From positions 1-64,000 of the forward strand of contig DCFT01000183.1 in assembly GCA_002319885.1 (NCBI GenBank): 64,000 nt of DNA, written 5' to 3'. Position numbers and translations under genes: made by a program. Shown in pieces: positions 27,933 to 36,122 of the stretch. The DNA comes from Bacteroidales bacterium UBA1797. GTDB taxonomy: Bacteria > Bacteroidota > Bacteroidia > Bacteroidales > VadinHA17. Under the pieces are notes generated by a model. It worked only from the letters and a program-made list of their open reading frames with translations, was not told the DNA's origin and ran no database searches. The number at the start of each line of letters is the position of its first letter. Within the stretch, counting starts at the first letter, position 1.

Positions 27933-29471
27933 ATGATAGATCACACGGGTAAGTTATCTCTTCTTTATCGCATCAGCGAGTTTGTCGCGAAAAGCTCTGA
28001 TCTCGAGCAAGCGATCATGCAGGTTATGGAGGAAATGGCACCCAAATTTGATATCCTCCAGGCTTTTTTGACTGTTTTAAATCGTAATTCATCGAGGATT
28101 TATATAGAGGTAGCTTATGGTTTAACTCAGGAACAAAAAGAAAGAGGTGAATATAAAGTTGGTGAAGGTATTATAGGCGAAGTGGTTAAAACAGGTGAAC
28201 CTGTAATAATTCCACATATTTCAGATGAACCCAGGTATCTGAATAAAACAAAATCGACAACAAAATTTGAAGATGAAGATTCATTTATCTGCGTTCCAAT
28301 TAAAGCAAAAAACGAAATTATAGGGACATTCGGCGTGAAAATGAAATATTTTTCCGGACGTTCCTTTCAGAATGATTTACAATTTATGACCATTATTGCC
28401 TCAATGTTTGCCAGGCTGGTACGGTCACGTCAGGATAAGATTGAAGAGCTCGACAAACTTCATTACAGGAAACTCAGAGAGCAGGGACGGTATAGCTATA
28501 ATGACCGGATCACTTCTCTTGTAGGCGAATCGGGAAATATGCAAGAGGTTTATGACCTTATATCGAAAGTTGCAATGACAAACGCAACCATACTGGTTCG
28601 TGGTGAAAGTGGTGTCGGAAAAGAACTGGTTGCCAGTGCTATCCATGATCAAAGTCCGAGAAGTAAACAAAAAATGGTCAAGATAAACTGTGCAGCTATA
28701 CCAGAAATGCTTATTGAAAGTGAATTGTTCGGATATGAGAAAGGAGCCTTTACAGGAGCCGATAAATTGCATAAGGGACGTTTTGAATTAGCTGAAAAAA
28801 GCACAATCTTTCTTGATGAGATCGGTGATCTCTCACCAAACCTGCAGGTTAAGCTGTTAAGAGTCATACAGGAAAAAGAATTTCAACGGCTGGGAGGCAG
28901 TGAGACCATAAGTGCTGACGTGCGTATCATTGCCGCCACTAACCGAAACCTGGAAGAGATGATTCTAAAAAACGAGTTCCGTGAAGACCTGTACTACAGG
29001 TTGAATGTTTTCCCATTATTTATTCCGCCTCTCAGGGAACGAAGAGGGGATATACCTTTACTTGTAAACCATTTTATAGAAAAATATAACAGAATACATG
29101 GTCTTGAGATAAAGCGGATCAGCTCAACTGCTATTGATCTTCTTATGACATATCACTGGCCCGGCAACATCAGGGAACTCGAGAATTGTATTGAACGCGC
29201 ATCCATTCTCAGCACCGATAAGGTGATTCGTTCTCATAACCTTCCTCCCACACTTCAGAGTGCTGCCTCAACTCATTCACGGGTCGACGGTAGTCTCGAA
29301 GCTATAATGGAAAATGTTGAAAAACAAATGCTTATTGACGCCTTGAATCTTTCCAAAGGGAATATTACAAAAGCTGCTGAACAATTGAAACTGACAGAAC
29401 GTATGATGGGCCTGCGTATAAAAAAATACCAGATCGATCCGGCAGTATTCAAAAAGTTCAGATCAATTTAA
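27933..29471 (+). CDS. NifA-like sigma54 enhancer-binding activator (GAF-AAA-HTH)
   Basis: 512 residues. An N-terminal GAF domain (about 20-170; VGEGIIGEVVKTGEPVIIPH is typical of NifA) replaces a receiver. The AAA+ domain has Walker A GESGVGKE at 224-231, the intact sigma54-contact loop GAFTGA at 271-276, and FLDEIGDLSP. The C-terminal Fis-type helix-turn-helix contains ITKAAEQLKLTERMMGLRIKKY. It is followed by P-II and ammonium-transporter genes preceded by a sigma54-type promoter, so it most likely activates nitrogen-assimilation genes. No nitrogenase genes are in the window, so the name nifA is not applied. The GAF domain probably senses 2-oxoglutarate or nitrogen status directly or through P-II; this is inference. 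Confidence 0.88.
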   Translation: MIDHTGKLSLLYRISEFVAKSSDLEQAIMQVMEEMAPKFDILQAFLTVLNRNSSRIYIEVAYGLTQEQKERGEYKVGEGIIGEVVKTGEPVIIPHISDEPRYLNKTKSTTKFEDEDSFICVPIKAKNEIIGTFGVKMKYFSGRSFQNDLQFMTIIASMFARLVRSRQDKIEELDKLHYRKLREQGRYSYNDRITSLVGESGNMQEVYDLISKVAMTNATILVRGESGVGKELVASAIHDQSPRSKQKMVKINCAAIPEMLIESELFGYEKGAFTGADKLHKGRFELAEKSTIFLDEIGDLSPNLQVKLLRVIQEKEFQRLGGSETISADVRIIAATNRNLEEMILKNEFREDLYYRLNVFPLFIPPLRERRGDIPLLVNHFIEKYNRIHGLEIKRISSTAIDLLMTYHWPGNIRELENCIERASILSTDKVIRSHNLPPTLQSAASTHSRVDGSLEAIMENVEKQMLIDALNLSKGNITKAAEQLKLTERMMGLRIKKYQIDPAVFKKFRSI

Positions 29472-29535
29472 GATTTATTAAAAGTTAAATCGCTCAAAAC
29501 CAGTAGCTCACAATTTTTAAAAGACATCTGTGAAC

Positions 29536-29561
29536 AAAATCCTACAAAATTGTAGGATTTT
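29536..29561. promoter_or_regulatory. Inverted repeat: upstream activating site 1 or terminator
   Basis: Perfect 12-bp arms AAAATCCTACAA and TTGTAGGATTTT surround two bases. It contains CCTAC-N6-GTAGG. Its position about 65 bp after the activator stop and the T-rich right side allow a weak terminator. The second CTAC-N6-GTAG site exactly 30 bp downstream favours a protein-binding role, probably for the NifA-like activator. Confidence 0.55.
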
Positions 29562-29570
29562 TTGTTGATT

Positions 29571-29585
29571 CCTACGCGTTTGTAG
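29571..29585. promoter_or_regulatory. Upstream activating site 2 (CTAC-N6-GTAG)
   Basis: CCTACGCGTTTGTAG repeats the core of the preceding dyad with a 30-bp offset, about three helical turns. The sites lie about 175 and 145 bp upstream of the predicted sigma54 start, a normal enhancer distance. The remaining sequence of 29472-29807 contains no gene. Confidence 0.5.
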
Positions 29586-29697
29586 TCTTTTATTAGGATC
29601 AAAAAGAAATCCTGACTTATTTATTCGTCATCTACTGTCTGAAATTCAGGCATTTAAAATCTATTGTAATATTTATCCCGGATATATTTTAAAGGAA

Positions 29698-29712
29698 TGG
29701 CATGTATTTGGC
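29698..29712 (+). promoter_or_regulatory. Sigma54 (-24/-12) promoter of the P-II/ammonium transporter operon
   Basis: TGGCATGTATTTGGC carries the invariant GG and GC dinucleotides at the exact spacing of the sigma54 consensus TGGCACG-N4-TTGC, with one mismatch in each half. Transcription would begin near 29724, 84 bases before the P-II start. It lies immediately downstream of a sigma54 activator gene and two tandem dyads, which supports the call strongly. Confidence 0.68.
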
Positions 29713-29807
29713 CATATACATCTGTGGGCATAAAAATTTACAACAATGTACCATTTTAGTATTTGAGTCTACTCTGAAAAGTAAATAACAACTAATAATT
29801 ACATAGC

Positions 29808-30179
29808 ATGAAAAAGATTGAAGCAATTATCAGAACATCAAAGTTCGAAGACGTCAAATCCCAGCTTAAAGCGATAGGTATCGACTTCTTTTCTTACTGG
29901 GACGCCTCAGGTGTAGGGAATGAGCATATGCGAGGGCATCATAGCTACCGGGGCACAGTATATGACACACAGTACATTCCCAGGATTTGTATTTCACTGG
30001 TTCTTCGTGATATTAATGTTCAAAAAACAATCGACTGTATTGAGAAAGCAGCCTTTACCGGTGAGATCGGCGATGGGATGATATTCAGTTACAATATTGA
30101 AGAGTCAGTGAGGATAAGCAATGGTGCACGTGGAGAGGCTTCGACTGCTGGTCCTGGTGATGAAAAATTAACTAAGTAA
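29808..30179 (+). CDS. glnK: P-II family nitrogen regulatory protein (GlnK-like)
   Basis: 123 residues. The fold is recognisable from MKKIEAIIRTSKFEDVKSQL, the C-loop TGEIGDGMIFSYNIEE and RISNGARGE. P-II proteins are trimers that bind ATP, ADP and 2-oxoglutarate and block AmtB when nitrogen is sufficient. The gene lies 21 bp before the transporter gene, the classic glnK-amtB arrangement. The T-loop is unusual: between Gly35 and Tyr52 the sequence is one residue longer than in E. coli GlnB, and the ligand-contacting Gln39 is not conserved (GVGNEHMRGHHSYRG). Tyr52 aligns with the uridylylated Tyr51. The C-terminus has about ten extra residues. Symbol given for the context; assignment as P-II is firm. 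Confidence 0.93.
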   Translation: MKKIEAIIRTSKFEDVKSQLKAIGIDFFSYWDASGVGNEHMRGHHSYRGTVYDTQYIPRICISLVLRDINVQKTIDCIEKAAFTGEIGDGMIFSYNIEESVRISNGARGEASTAGPGDEKLTK

Positions 30180-30200
30180 TAATTAATAAAAAATATAAAG

Positions 30201-31751
30201 ATGACTAAAAAACTTATACTGTTCGTTCTGGCGCTAATGATGACCATAGGATCTGTATGTTATGCAGATGGAACCAGAAAACCTGACCCAAGTGGAATTA
30301 ATACCGGGAATGTATCGGATATTTCTGCTGCCAAACCCGGTGAACCTGTTGCAACAGAAATATCAGATGCTGTCGGCCATAATAAGGTAGCGATTAATAT
30401 GATGTGGGTATTGGTAACTGGGTTCCTGGTAATGTTTATGCAGGCCGGTTTTGCAATGGTTGAAACGGGGCTTACACGTGCAAAGAACGTTGCTCACACC
30501 ATAGCCATGAACTTTTTAATCTATCCTCTGGGAATGCTTGGATTTTATATGACAGGCTTTGCTTTAATGTTTGGAGGAGTGGGGGCGCTTGGTACACTGG
30601 GTGGGTTCGATGGGCTTAACAGTGAATTCAGTCTCAGCCTTGCCGGTCATTCATTCGGATTATTCGGAATGAAGGGGTTCTTTCTGAACTTCAGTGTTTA
30701 TGATGTTGGTGTTCTGGCTATGTTTCTTTTCCAGATGGTTTTCATGGATACAACAGCAACTATTCCAACAGGTTCTATGGCTGAAAGATGGAAATTTTCT
30801 TCATTCTTCATTTATGGCATATTTGTAGGAACAATTATTTATCCGATTTTCGGAAACTGGGTGTGGGGTGGAGGATGGTTATCAACGCTCGGAAAAGAGT
30901 TTGGACTGGGGCATGGCCATGTTGACTTTGCTGGTTCATCAGTAGTTCATATGACTGGTGGGGTACTTGCTTTTGTCGGTGCTGCAATCCTGGGGCCAAG
31001 GATTGGGAAGTATAACAAAGACGGATCAGCAAATGCAATACCCGGGCATAATATCCCAATGGCTGTTATCGGAACTTTTATCCTGGCATTCGGATGGTTC
31101 GGTTTTAATCCGGGTTCCACACTGGCCGGCGGTGATCTTCGCATAGCGGTAGTGGCGGTCAATACAATGATTGCCTCAGGAACAGGAGCAATGGCATCAG
31201 TTCTATGGATGTGGTTATATAAAACAAAGAAACCCGATCCTACAATGATGCTGAACGGAATGCTGGCTGGTTTAGTTGCCATTACTGCACCTTGTGCCTT
31301 TGTGAGTGTTGGTGGTGCCGCAATTATTGGATTGATATCAGGAGTCCTGGTGGTTGAAGCGGCTATTTTTATTGATCAGAAGATCCGCATCGACGACCCT
31401 GTTGGAGCCATTGCCGTACACGGTGTTAATGGTGCATGGGGGTGCCTGGCACTTGGATTATTTGCAGATGGAACATATGGCGATGGATGGAATGGTGTTG
31501 CCGGAACTGTAAAAGGGCTGTTCTATGGCGGAGGTTTCAGCCAGTTAGCAGCTCAGTTTATAGGCGTTGCAACAAATATTATCTATGTGGGAGGCATCGG
31601 ATGGATCATGTTCAAACTTATTGATAAGGTTGTAGGAAACCGAGTTAAACCCGAAGATGAACTTCTTGGCCTTGATATGCCGGAAATGGGCGTAGAAGGC
31701 TATTCAGGAGTAAAATTAGACAAAAACTCAGAAACACCGCTATCAAGATAA
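30201..31751 (+). CDS. amtB: Ammonium transporter AmtB
   Basis: 516 residues. A signal peptide (to about residue 22, CYADG) and a linker of about 35 residues precede the eleven-helix core. Family motifs are clear: FLVMFMQAGFAMVETG in helix 1, FVGTIIYPIFGNWVWGGGWL, DFAGSSVVHMTGG with one pore histidine, FGWFGFNPGS, and DDPVGAIAVHGVNGAWG with the second pore histidine. It conducts ammonium/ammonia across the inner membrane as a trimer. It is cotranscribed with the P-II gene and followed by a stem-loop and a porin-like gene. The processed N-terminus and linker are longer than in E. coli AmtB, while the core is standard. Confidence 0.96.
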   Translation: MTKKLILFVLALMMTIGSVCYADGTRKPDPSGINTGNVSDISAAKPGEPVATEISDAVGHNKVAINMMWVLVTGFLVMFMQAGFAMVETGLTRAKNVAHTIAMNFLIYPLGMLGFYMTGFALMFGGVGALGTLGGFDGLNSEFSLSLAGHSFGLFGMKGFFLNFSVYDVGVLAMFLFQMVFMDTTATIPTGSMAERWKFSSFFIYGIFVGTIIYPIFGNWVWGGGWLSTLGKEFGLGHGHVDFAGSSVVHMTGGVLAFVGAAILGPRIGKYNKDGSANAIPGHNIPMAVIGTFILAFGWFGFNPGSTLAGGDLRIAVVAVNTMIASGTGAMASVLWMWLYKTKKPDPTMMLNGMLAGLVAITAPCAFVSVGGAAIIGLISGVLVVEAAIFIDQKIRIDDPVGAIAVHGVNGAWGCLALGLFADGTYGDGWNGVAGTVKGLFYGGGFSQLAAQFIGVATNIIYVGGIGWIMFKLIDKVVGNRVKPEDELLGLDMPEMGVEGYSGVKLDKNSETPLSR

Positions 31752-31765
31752 CATTACCCTAAAGA

Positions 31766-31800
31766 AAGAAGCGGAACACGAAAGAAATATTCCGCTTCTT
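31766..31800 (+). terminator. Stem-loop after amtB
   Basis: AAGAAGCGGAA and TTCCGCTTCTT form a perfect 11-bp stem with a 13-base loop. No run of T follows, so it may act as an attenuator or RNA-stability element rather than a full terminator before the porin gene. Confidence 0.55.
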
Positions 31801-31853
31801 AATCTTCATAAGTTAATGTAATTAAATGAATATAAAAAAATGAAAGGATAATC

Positions 31854-32603
31854 ATGAAAACTAAAATAATCTCACTATCAGCCATTGTGTTACTATTTTC
31901 CGGTTCTGTATTTAGTCAGACTCCCGTACCTTCTGAACCTGCAAGTGAACCAAAAACGAATTTCAAAGTAACAACCGACATAGTAAGTTCTTATATATGG
32001 AGGGGTACCGTCGGTAGTCCCGACCCTAACATACAACCTACTCTGGCGATAGTGTCTGGCGGTTTCGAATTTGGGGTATGGGGTTCCACTGATTACCGGG
32101 CGTCCTATAAAGAACTCGATCCGTACCTGGCTTATACGCTGAAAAACTTTAAGATCGGAATTACCGATTATGACTGGAGCTTTGCAAATAAATCATATTT
32201 TGATTATAAAAACTCTACAACTGATCATATTCTGGAAGTCAGCCTTTCTTTCCTCGGTACTGAGAATCTGCCACTTAGTATTAGTTTAAATACTATGATC
32301 TATGGTGCCGATAAAAAATGGGATAAAAATCTGGATGGCTACTCAACAAAACAGAACTATTCTACATATATAGAATTTGGATATGCATTAAGAGATTTCA
32401 ATGTCTTCCTTGGAGTAACGCCTGCCAACGGATACTATGGCGCAGGTTATGGTAAGATTGATGGTTTTGCAGTCTGTAACCTGGGGTTGACCTCTGTACG
32501 CAACATTAAAATCTCTCCCGACTTTTCTATTCCTCTGAAGGGAACAGTTTATGTTAATCCTCAGGCTGAAAGTATTTATTTCGTAATCGGGATAACTATA
32601 TAA
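31854..32603 (+). CDS. TorF-like putative porin (Gcw_chp family)
   Basis: 249 residues with a signal peptide (SGSVFSQ, cleavage near residue 22) and a short Pro-rich linker. The mature start FKVTTDIVSSYIWRG, followed by NIQPTLAI and FEFGVWGSTDY, is the hallmark of the Gcw_chp/TorF family of putative outer-membrane channels. The remaining strands alternate as in a beta barrel, and the protein ends YFVIGITI. It lies 102 bp after amtB, behind a stem-loop and before a strong terminator, so it probably belongs to the same sigma54 operon. A role in ammonium or small-solute passage through the outer membrane is suggested by this context but not shown. Confidence 0.75.
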   Translation: MKTKIISLSAIVLLFSGSVFSQTPVPSEPASEPKTNFKVTTDIVSSYIWRGTVGSPDPNIQPTLAIVSGGFEFGVWGSTDYRASYKELDPYLAYTLKNFKIGITDYDWSFANKSYFDYKNSTTDHILEVSLSFLGTENLPLSISLNTMIYGADKKWDKNLDGYSTKQNYSTYIEFGYALRDFNVFLGVTPANGYYGAGYGKIDGFAVCNLGLTSVRNIKISPDFSIPLKGTVYVNPQAESIYFVIGITI

Positions 32604-32637
32604 ATATGATTTTGCACTTGGTTAGTTAGTTAAAAAG

Positions 32638-32665
32638 GCTGTCTCAGTTGAGACAGCTTTTTTTT
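32638..32665 (+). terminator. Rho-independent terminator of the glnK-amtB-porin operon
   Basis: GCTGTCTCA and TGAGACAGC pair as a perfect 9-bp stem (with a few terminal pairs opened to form the loop), followed by eight T. A-rich sequence before the stem could make it work in both directions. Confidence 0.8.
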
Positions 32666-32815
32666 ATTAGTCAGATATTTTACCTCTATCCTCCCTGTCA
32701 TTTCAATACTATTAATTAACTATGCTTCAGGGAGCTGTAGAGAATAAAAATGTAGTTGGTTATGAGCACTTTCTAAAAACAGCTATTTGTCATGATTCAG
32801 CTTAAGTTAATTATA

Positions 32816-32823
32816 TATTTTTG
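32816..32823 (+). promoter_or_regulatory. -7 promoter element for the glutamine synthetase gene
   Basis: TATTTTTG matches TAnnTTTG, 26 bp before the start at 32849. No sigma54-type element was found in this gap, so the glutamine synthetase gene appears to have a separate housekeeping promoter. Confidence 0.4.
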
Positions 32824-32848
32824 TTGCCTTAATAAAAATTAACACCGG

Positions 32849-34357
32849 ATGACAAAGAATAACGATATTATCATGAACCAGAATGAACTGGTTCAGTTTC
32901 TTAAAAAACCATCAAAGGATTTTACAAGGGATGACATAATTAGGTTTATTGAAGCAAAAGGCATCGCCATGCTGAACTTCAGGTATGTAGGAGATGATGG
33001 TAAACTTAAATCACTCAATTTTGTTCCTTTCAGCAGGGATCATCTTGAATCAATCCTTACTGCCGGAGAGCGTGTTGATGGATCGAGTTTATTTTCCTTC
33101 ATTGAGTCGGGCGCCAGCGATTTATATGTAATACCCCGTTACAGAACAGCTTTTGTAAACCCCTTTACAGAGAGTCCAACCCTCGAAATTCTTTGTTCTT
33201 TTTATAATAGTGATGGGAAACCCCTCGAAAGCGCTCCCGAGTATATTCTCAGGAAAGCATATTCACGTTTTATTGAAAAAACCGGGTTTAAATTTAAAGC
33301 CTTTGGCGAGCTTGAATATTATATAAAATCAATTCATGATGATCTTTATCCTCTTCTTGATCAGAAAGGCTATCATCAGTCAAAACCATTTGCAAAATTT
33401 GAGGATCTCCGGATTGAAGCACTTGAGCTCTGTGCCAAAGCAGGATGCAGGATCAAATACGGTCATTCCGAAGTCGGGAGTTTTTCAAAAGATGGTGAGG
33501 ATTTTGAACAGCATGAGATTGAGTTTCTGCCAGTAGAAATAGATGAAGCTGTTGATCAGCTTCTTATTGCCAAGTGGATTATACGGATACTGGGTTCAGA
33601 ATATGGTGTTGAAGTAAGCTTTGCACCAAAGATCACTGTTGGGAAGGCTGGTTCAGGGATGCATATACATATGATGCTCGAAAAGGATGGTGTGAACATG
33701 ATGGTTGAGAACGGCAAACTGAGTAATGTTGCTAAAAAAATGATAGCTGGAATTCTTGATCTTTCCAAATCACTGACAGCTTTTGGAAATACTATACCCA
33801 CATCTTACCTGCGTCTTGTACCACATCAGGAAGCACCAACTAATATCTGCTGGGGCGATAGAAACCGGTCCGTTCTTATTCGGGTCCCACTTGGTTGGAA
33901 CGGAGCCACGGATATGATAAAAGATGCAAATCCGGCCGACCATACAGACTATGAGGATATGCCTTCAAAACAAACGGTAGAGATCAGATCCCCCGATGGA
34001 TCAGCTGATATACACAAACTCTTTGCTGGTCTGGTAATTGCCGCTGAGCATGGTCTGGAAATGGATAATGCACTGAAGAAAGCCGGTGAACTTTATGTTG
34101 ATTATAATATCTTTAAGGATCAGGATAAAAAAAATAAGAAAAACCTTGAGTCATTGCCTGCTTCGTGCTGGGAATCAGCGGAATGTCTTATATCCCAGAG
34201 AGCTTTCTTTGAAAAAGACGGCATCTTTCCTGCCGGTGTAATTGATAATGTTGTTACCAGGCTGAAAGCTTTTGATGACAAAGGTTTAAGCGAGAAATTG
34301 TATAACAAAAATGAAGAGATAAGCCGCCTTGTTACGAAGTTTCTTCATTGTAGCTGA
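32849..34357 (+). CDS. glnA: Glutamine synthetase family protein
   Basis: 502 residues. The beta-grasp domain is near 30-120 and the catalytic domain follows. Active-site motifs match glutamine synthetase: GELEYYI (metal-binding Glu pair), EQHEIEFLPVE, GSGMHIHMML (substrate-loop His), NRSVLIRVP and VEIRSPDGSADIHKLFAGLV (Glu and Arg of the active site). It would make glutamine from glutamate, ammonium and ATP. The gene follows the P-II/ammonium-transporter operon, consistent with ammonium assimilation, but has its own promoter. The Tyr adenylylation loop of E. coli enzymes is not obvious. The last 26 bp overlap the convergent YihY gene. Alternative start: ATG at 32873. Confidence 0.85.
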   Translation: MTKNNDIIMNQNELVQFLKKPSKDFTRDDIIRFIEAKGIAMLNFRYVGDDGKLKSLNFVPFSRDHLESILTAGERVDGSSLFSFIESGASDLYVIPRYRTAFVNPFTESPTLEILCSFYNSDGKPLESAPEYILRKAYSRFIEKTGFKFKAFGELEYYIKSIHDDLYPLLDQKGYHQSKPFAKFEDLRIEALELCAKAGCRIKYGHSEVGSFSKDGEDFEQHEIEFLPVEIDEAVDQLLIAKWIIRILGSEYGVEVSFAPKITVGKAGSGMHIHMMLEKDGVNMMVENGKLSNVAKKMIAGILDLSKSLTAFGNTIPTSYLRLVPHQEAPTNICWGDRNRSVLIRVPLGWNGATDMIKDANPADHTDYEDMPSKQTVEIRSPDGSADIHKLFAGLVIAAEHGLEMDNALKKAGELYVDYNIFKDQDKKNKKNLESLPASCWESAECLISQRAFFEKDGIFPAGVIDNVVTRLKAFDDKGLSEKLYNKNEEISRLVTKFLHCS

Positions 34358-35276
34358 TAGAAGACAGTGTTTCCCTGTCTTTAGATCGTGCGTCAATAAT
34401 ACTAACATTCAGTTCAAACCCTATAAGAATAGCTATTGAGTTAAGATATAGCCAGATAAGTATGACCATAAGCGTCCCTGCAGAGCCGTATAGTTTGTTA
34501 TACTGGCCGAAATTATTTACATATGCAGAGAAGCCTAGCGATGTAAGAATAAACAATATTGTAGCAAGGGTTGATCCTGGCGAAAAAAACTTAAAACCTG
34601 TTTTCTTTGCAGGTGCAAAATAATATAGGAAGGAAATGGCCATGAAAAGCAGTATTATTACCACGATCCATTTAAGGAATATAAGAAAATAAATTACAAA
34701 GTGTCTTTTAATAATATGAAGAGCAACTAGTTGGTTTACTGTGATCTTCCCGAAAATTACCAGAAATCCAGCTGTTGCAATCATGAAAATGACAATAAGC
34801 AGTAATACAACTGAGATCTTACGCTGATTCACCCATGATCGGGATTTAAATGTATGAGCAGAAACAACAAATGCGTGAATTATAGCATGTATTCCATTAG
34901 TTGAGAAGATGATTGTTGCTATAAACATAAAAAGTAACAGTCCTCTGCTTTTGTGAGTAACTATATCTATAATTGTTGTCTCAAGGAAATTGAAAGCATT
35001 GGAAGGAAGTATGTTCTCAAAAAGTTTGATAAGTTCCTGCTGAAAATTGGGAATCGGAACGAAAGGAATGAGAGTGAAAAGAAAAATTGAGGCAGGAAGC
35101 AATGCCAAAAGAAGATTGAAAGCTATTGATGAAGCTCTTGTTACAAGAACTCCTTTCCGGAATCCTTTTATTACAAAGGTTATAACCTGACTTATAGGAA
35201 CACCGTCAAAACCGGGCAAAACGAGTTTCCTGATTTTTCCTTTGTCGTTTGATAAGGTGATTTCCTTCAGGTTCAT
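34332..35276 (-). CDS. YihY/BrkB family inner-membrane protein
   Basis: 314 residues with about six membrane helices. The family patterns are present: RASSIAFNLLLALLPASIFLFTLIPF in the first helix region, IIDIVTHKSRGLLLFMFIATIIFSTNG, VLLLIVIFMIATAGFLVIFGK, YYFAPAKKTGFKFFSPGS, and YGSAGTLMVILIWLYLNSIAILIGFELN near the end. This is the UPF0761/YihY group once misnamed ribonuclease BN; the function is uncertain, possibly lipid or small-molecule transport. It is the last gene of a minus-strand run with nadC, 3 bp after it. Its 3' end overlaps glnA by 26 bp tail to tail. Confidence 0.9.
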   Translation of the reverse strand: MNLKEITLSNDKGKIRKLVLPGFDGVPISQVITFVIKGFRKGVLVTRASSIAFNLLLALLPASIFLFTLIPFVPIPNFQQELIKLFENILPSNAFNFLETTIIDIVTHKSRGLLLFMFIATIIFSTNGIHAIIHAFVVSAHTFKSRSWVNQRKISVVLLLIVIFMIATAGFLVIFGKITVNQLVALHIIKRHFVIYFLIFLKWIVVIILLFMAISFLYYFAPAKKTGFKFFSPGSTLATILFILTSLGFSAYVNNFGQYNKLYGSAGTLMVILIWLYLNSIAILIGFELNVSIIDARSKDRETLSSISYNEETS

Positions 35277-35279
35277 TTT

Positions 35280-36122
35280 TTATATGGCTTTAAGACTCAT
35301 ATCCAAACTTTTGATATGATGGGTAAGAGCACCTACGGAAATAAAATCAACTCCGCATTCTGCATAAGATCTTACTGTTTTAAGGTCAATTCCACCTGAT
35401 GATTCTGTTTCATACCTGCCTGAAATCTCTTTAACTGCCTCGAGAGTGTCAGCAACACTGAAGTTGTCAAGCATGATTCTATCTATACCGCCAACAGCAA
35501 GTATTTTCCTTACATCCTCCAATGATCTTGCTTCTATTTCCACCTTGAGGTTCATTTTTTTCATTTTCAGGTAGTACCGGGTCTTATTGATTGCTTTTTC
35601 AATGCCTCCTGCATAATCGATATGATTATCTTTAATCATGATCATATCGTAAAGACCCATCCTGTGATTCATTCCACCACCAATCCTTACAGCTTCCTTT
35701 TCAAGAAATCTGAATCCAGGTGTAGTTTTGCGCGTATCGAGAATCCTGGTTTTAAGTCCTTTTAGCTGAACAGTATATTCATGTGCGACAGTAGCGATTC
35801 CACTCATTCTTTGCATGATGTTCAAAACTAACCGTTCTGATTTAAGAATTGATTGCTGGCGGCCTGAGATATAGAAAGCAATATCTCCAGGCTCAACGCT
35901 GTCACCATCGGCCAAGATGAGATCTATGACCAGATCTTTATCAATAATAGAAAAGAGCATTTGGGCTACCATTATGCCGGCCAGTATCCCTTTCTCTTTA
36001 ATAAGGAGTTTTGCCTTTCCATTAGTATCAACCGGAATGCAGGCCAGGGAAGTGTGATCACCATCCCCTAAATCCTCAGCAAGGCTTTTTAAGATGAATT
36101 CCTTCAGAATTCTATTTTCCAT
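35280..36122 (-). CDS. nadC: Nicotinate-nucleotide pyrophosphorylase (carboxylating)
   Basis: 280 residues from MENRILKEFI; four further codons to 36134 are also open. The enzyme makes nicotinate mononucleotide from quinolinate and PRPP in de novo NAD synthesis. Evidence: EDLGDGDHTS near the N-terminus, the helix ERLVLNIMQRMSGIAT, the substrate-binding run RILDTRKTTPGFRFLEKEAV, GGGMNHRMGL with MIKDNHI, IEARSLEDV, IMLDNF and the C-terminal SSGGIDLKTV. All positions expected for catalysis are intact. It overlaps the end of the DUF4783 gene by 11 bp and precedes the YihY gene, so the three form an operon. Confidence 0.95.
   Translation of the reverse strand: MENRILKEFILKSLAEDLGDGDHTSLACIPVDTNGKAKLLIKEKGILAGIMVAQMLFSIIDKDLVIDLILADGDSVEPGDIAFYISGRQQSILKSERLVLNIMQRMSGIATVAHEYTVQLKGLKTRILDTRKTTPGFRFLEKEAVRIGGGMNHRMGLYDMIMIKDNHIDYAGGIEKAINKTRYYLKMKKMNLKVEIEARSLEDVRKILAVGGIDRIMLDNFSVADTLEAVKEISGRYETESSGGIDLKTVRSYAECGVDFISVGALTHHIKSLDMSLKAI

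Noticed and set aside
27933..29471. Naming the activator nifA
   Set aside because: The GAF-AAA-HTH layout is NifA-like, but there are no nitrogenase genes and the neighbours are ammonium-assimilation genes, so a nitrogen-fixation role is not supported.
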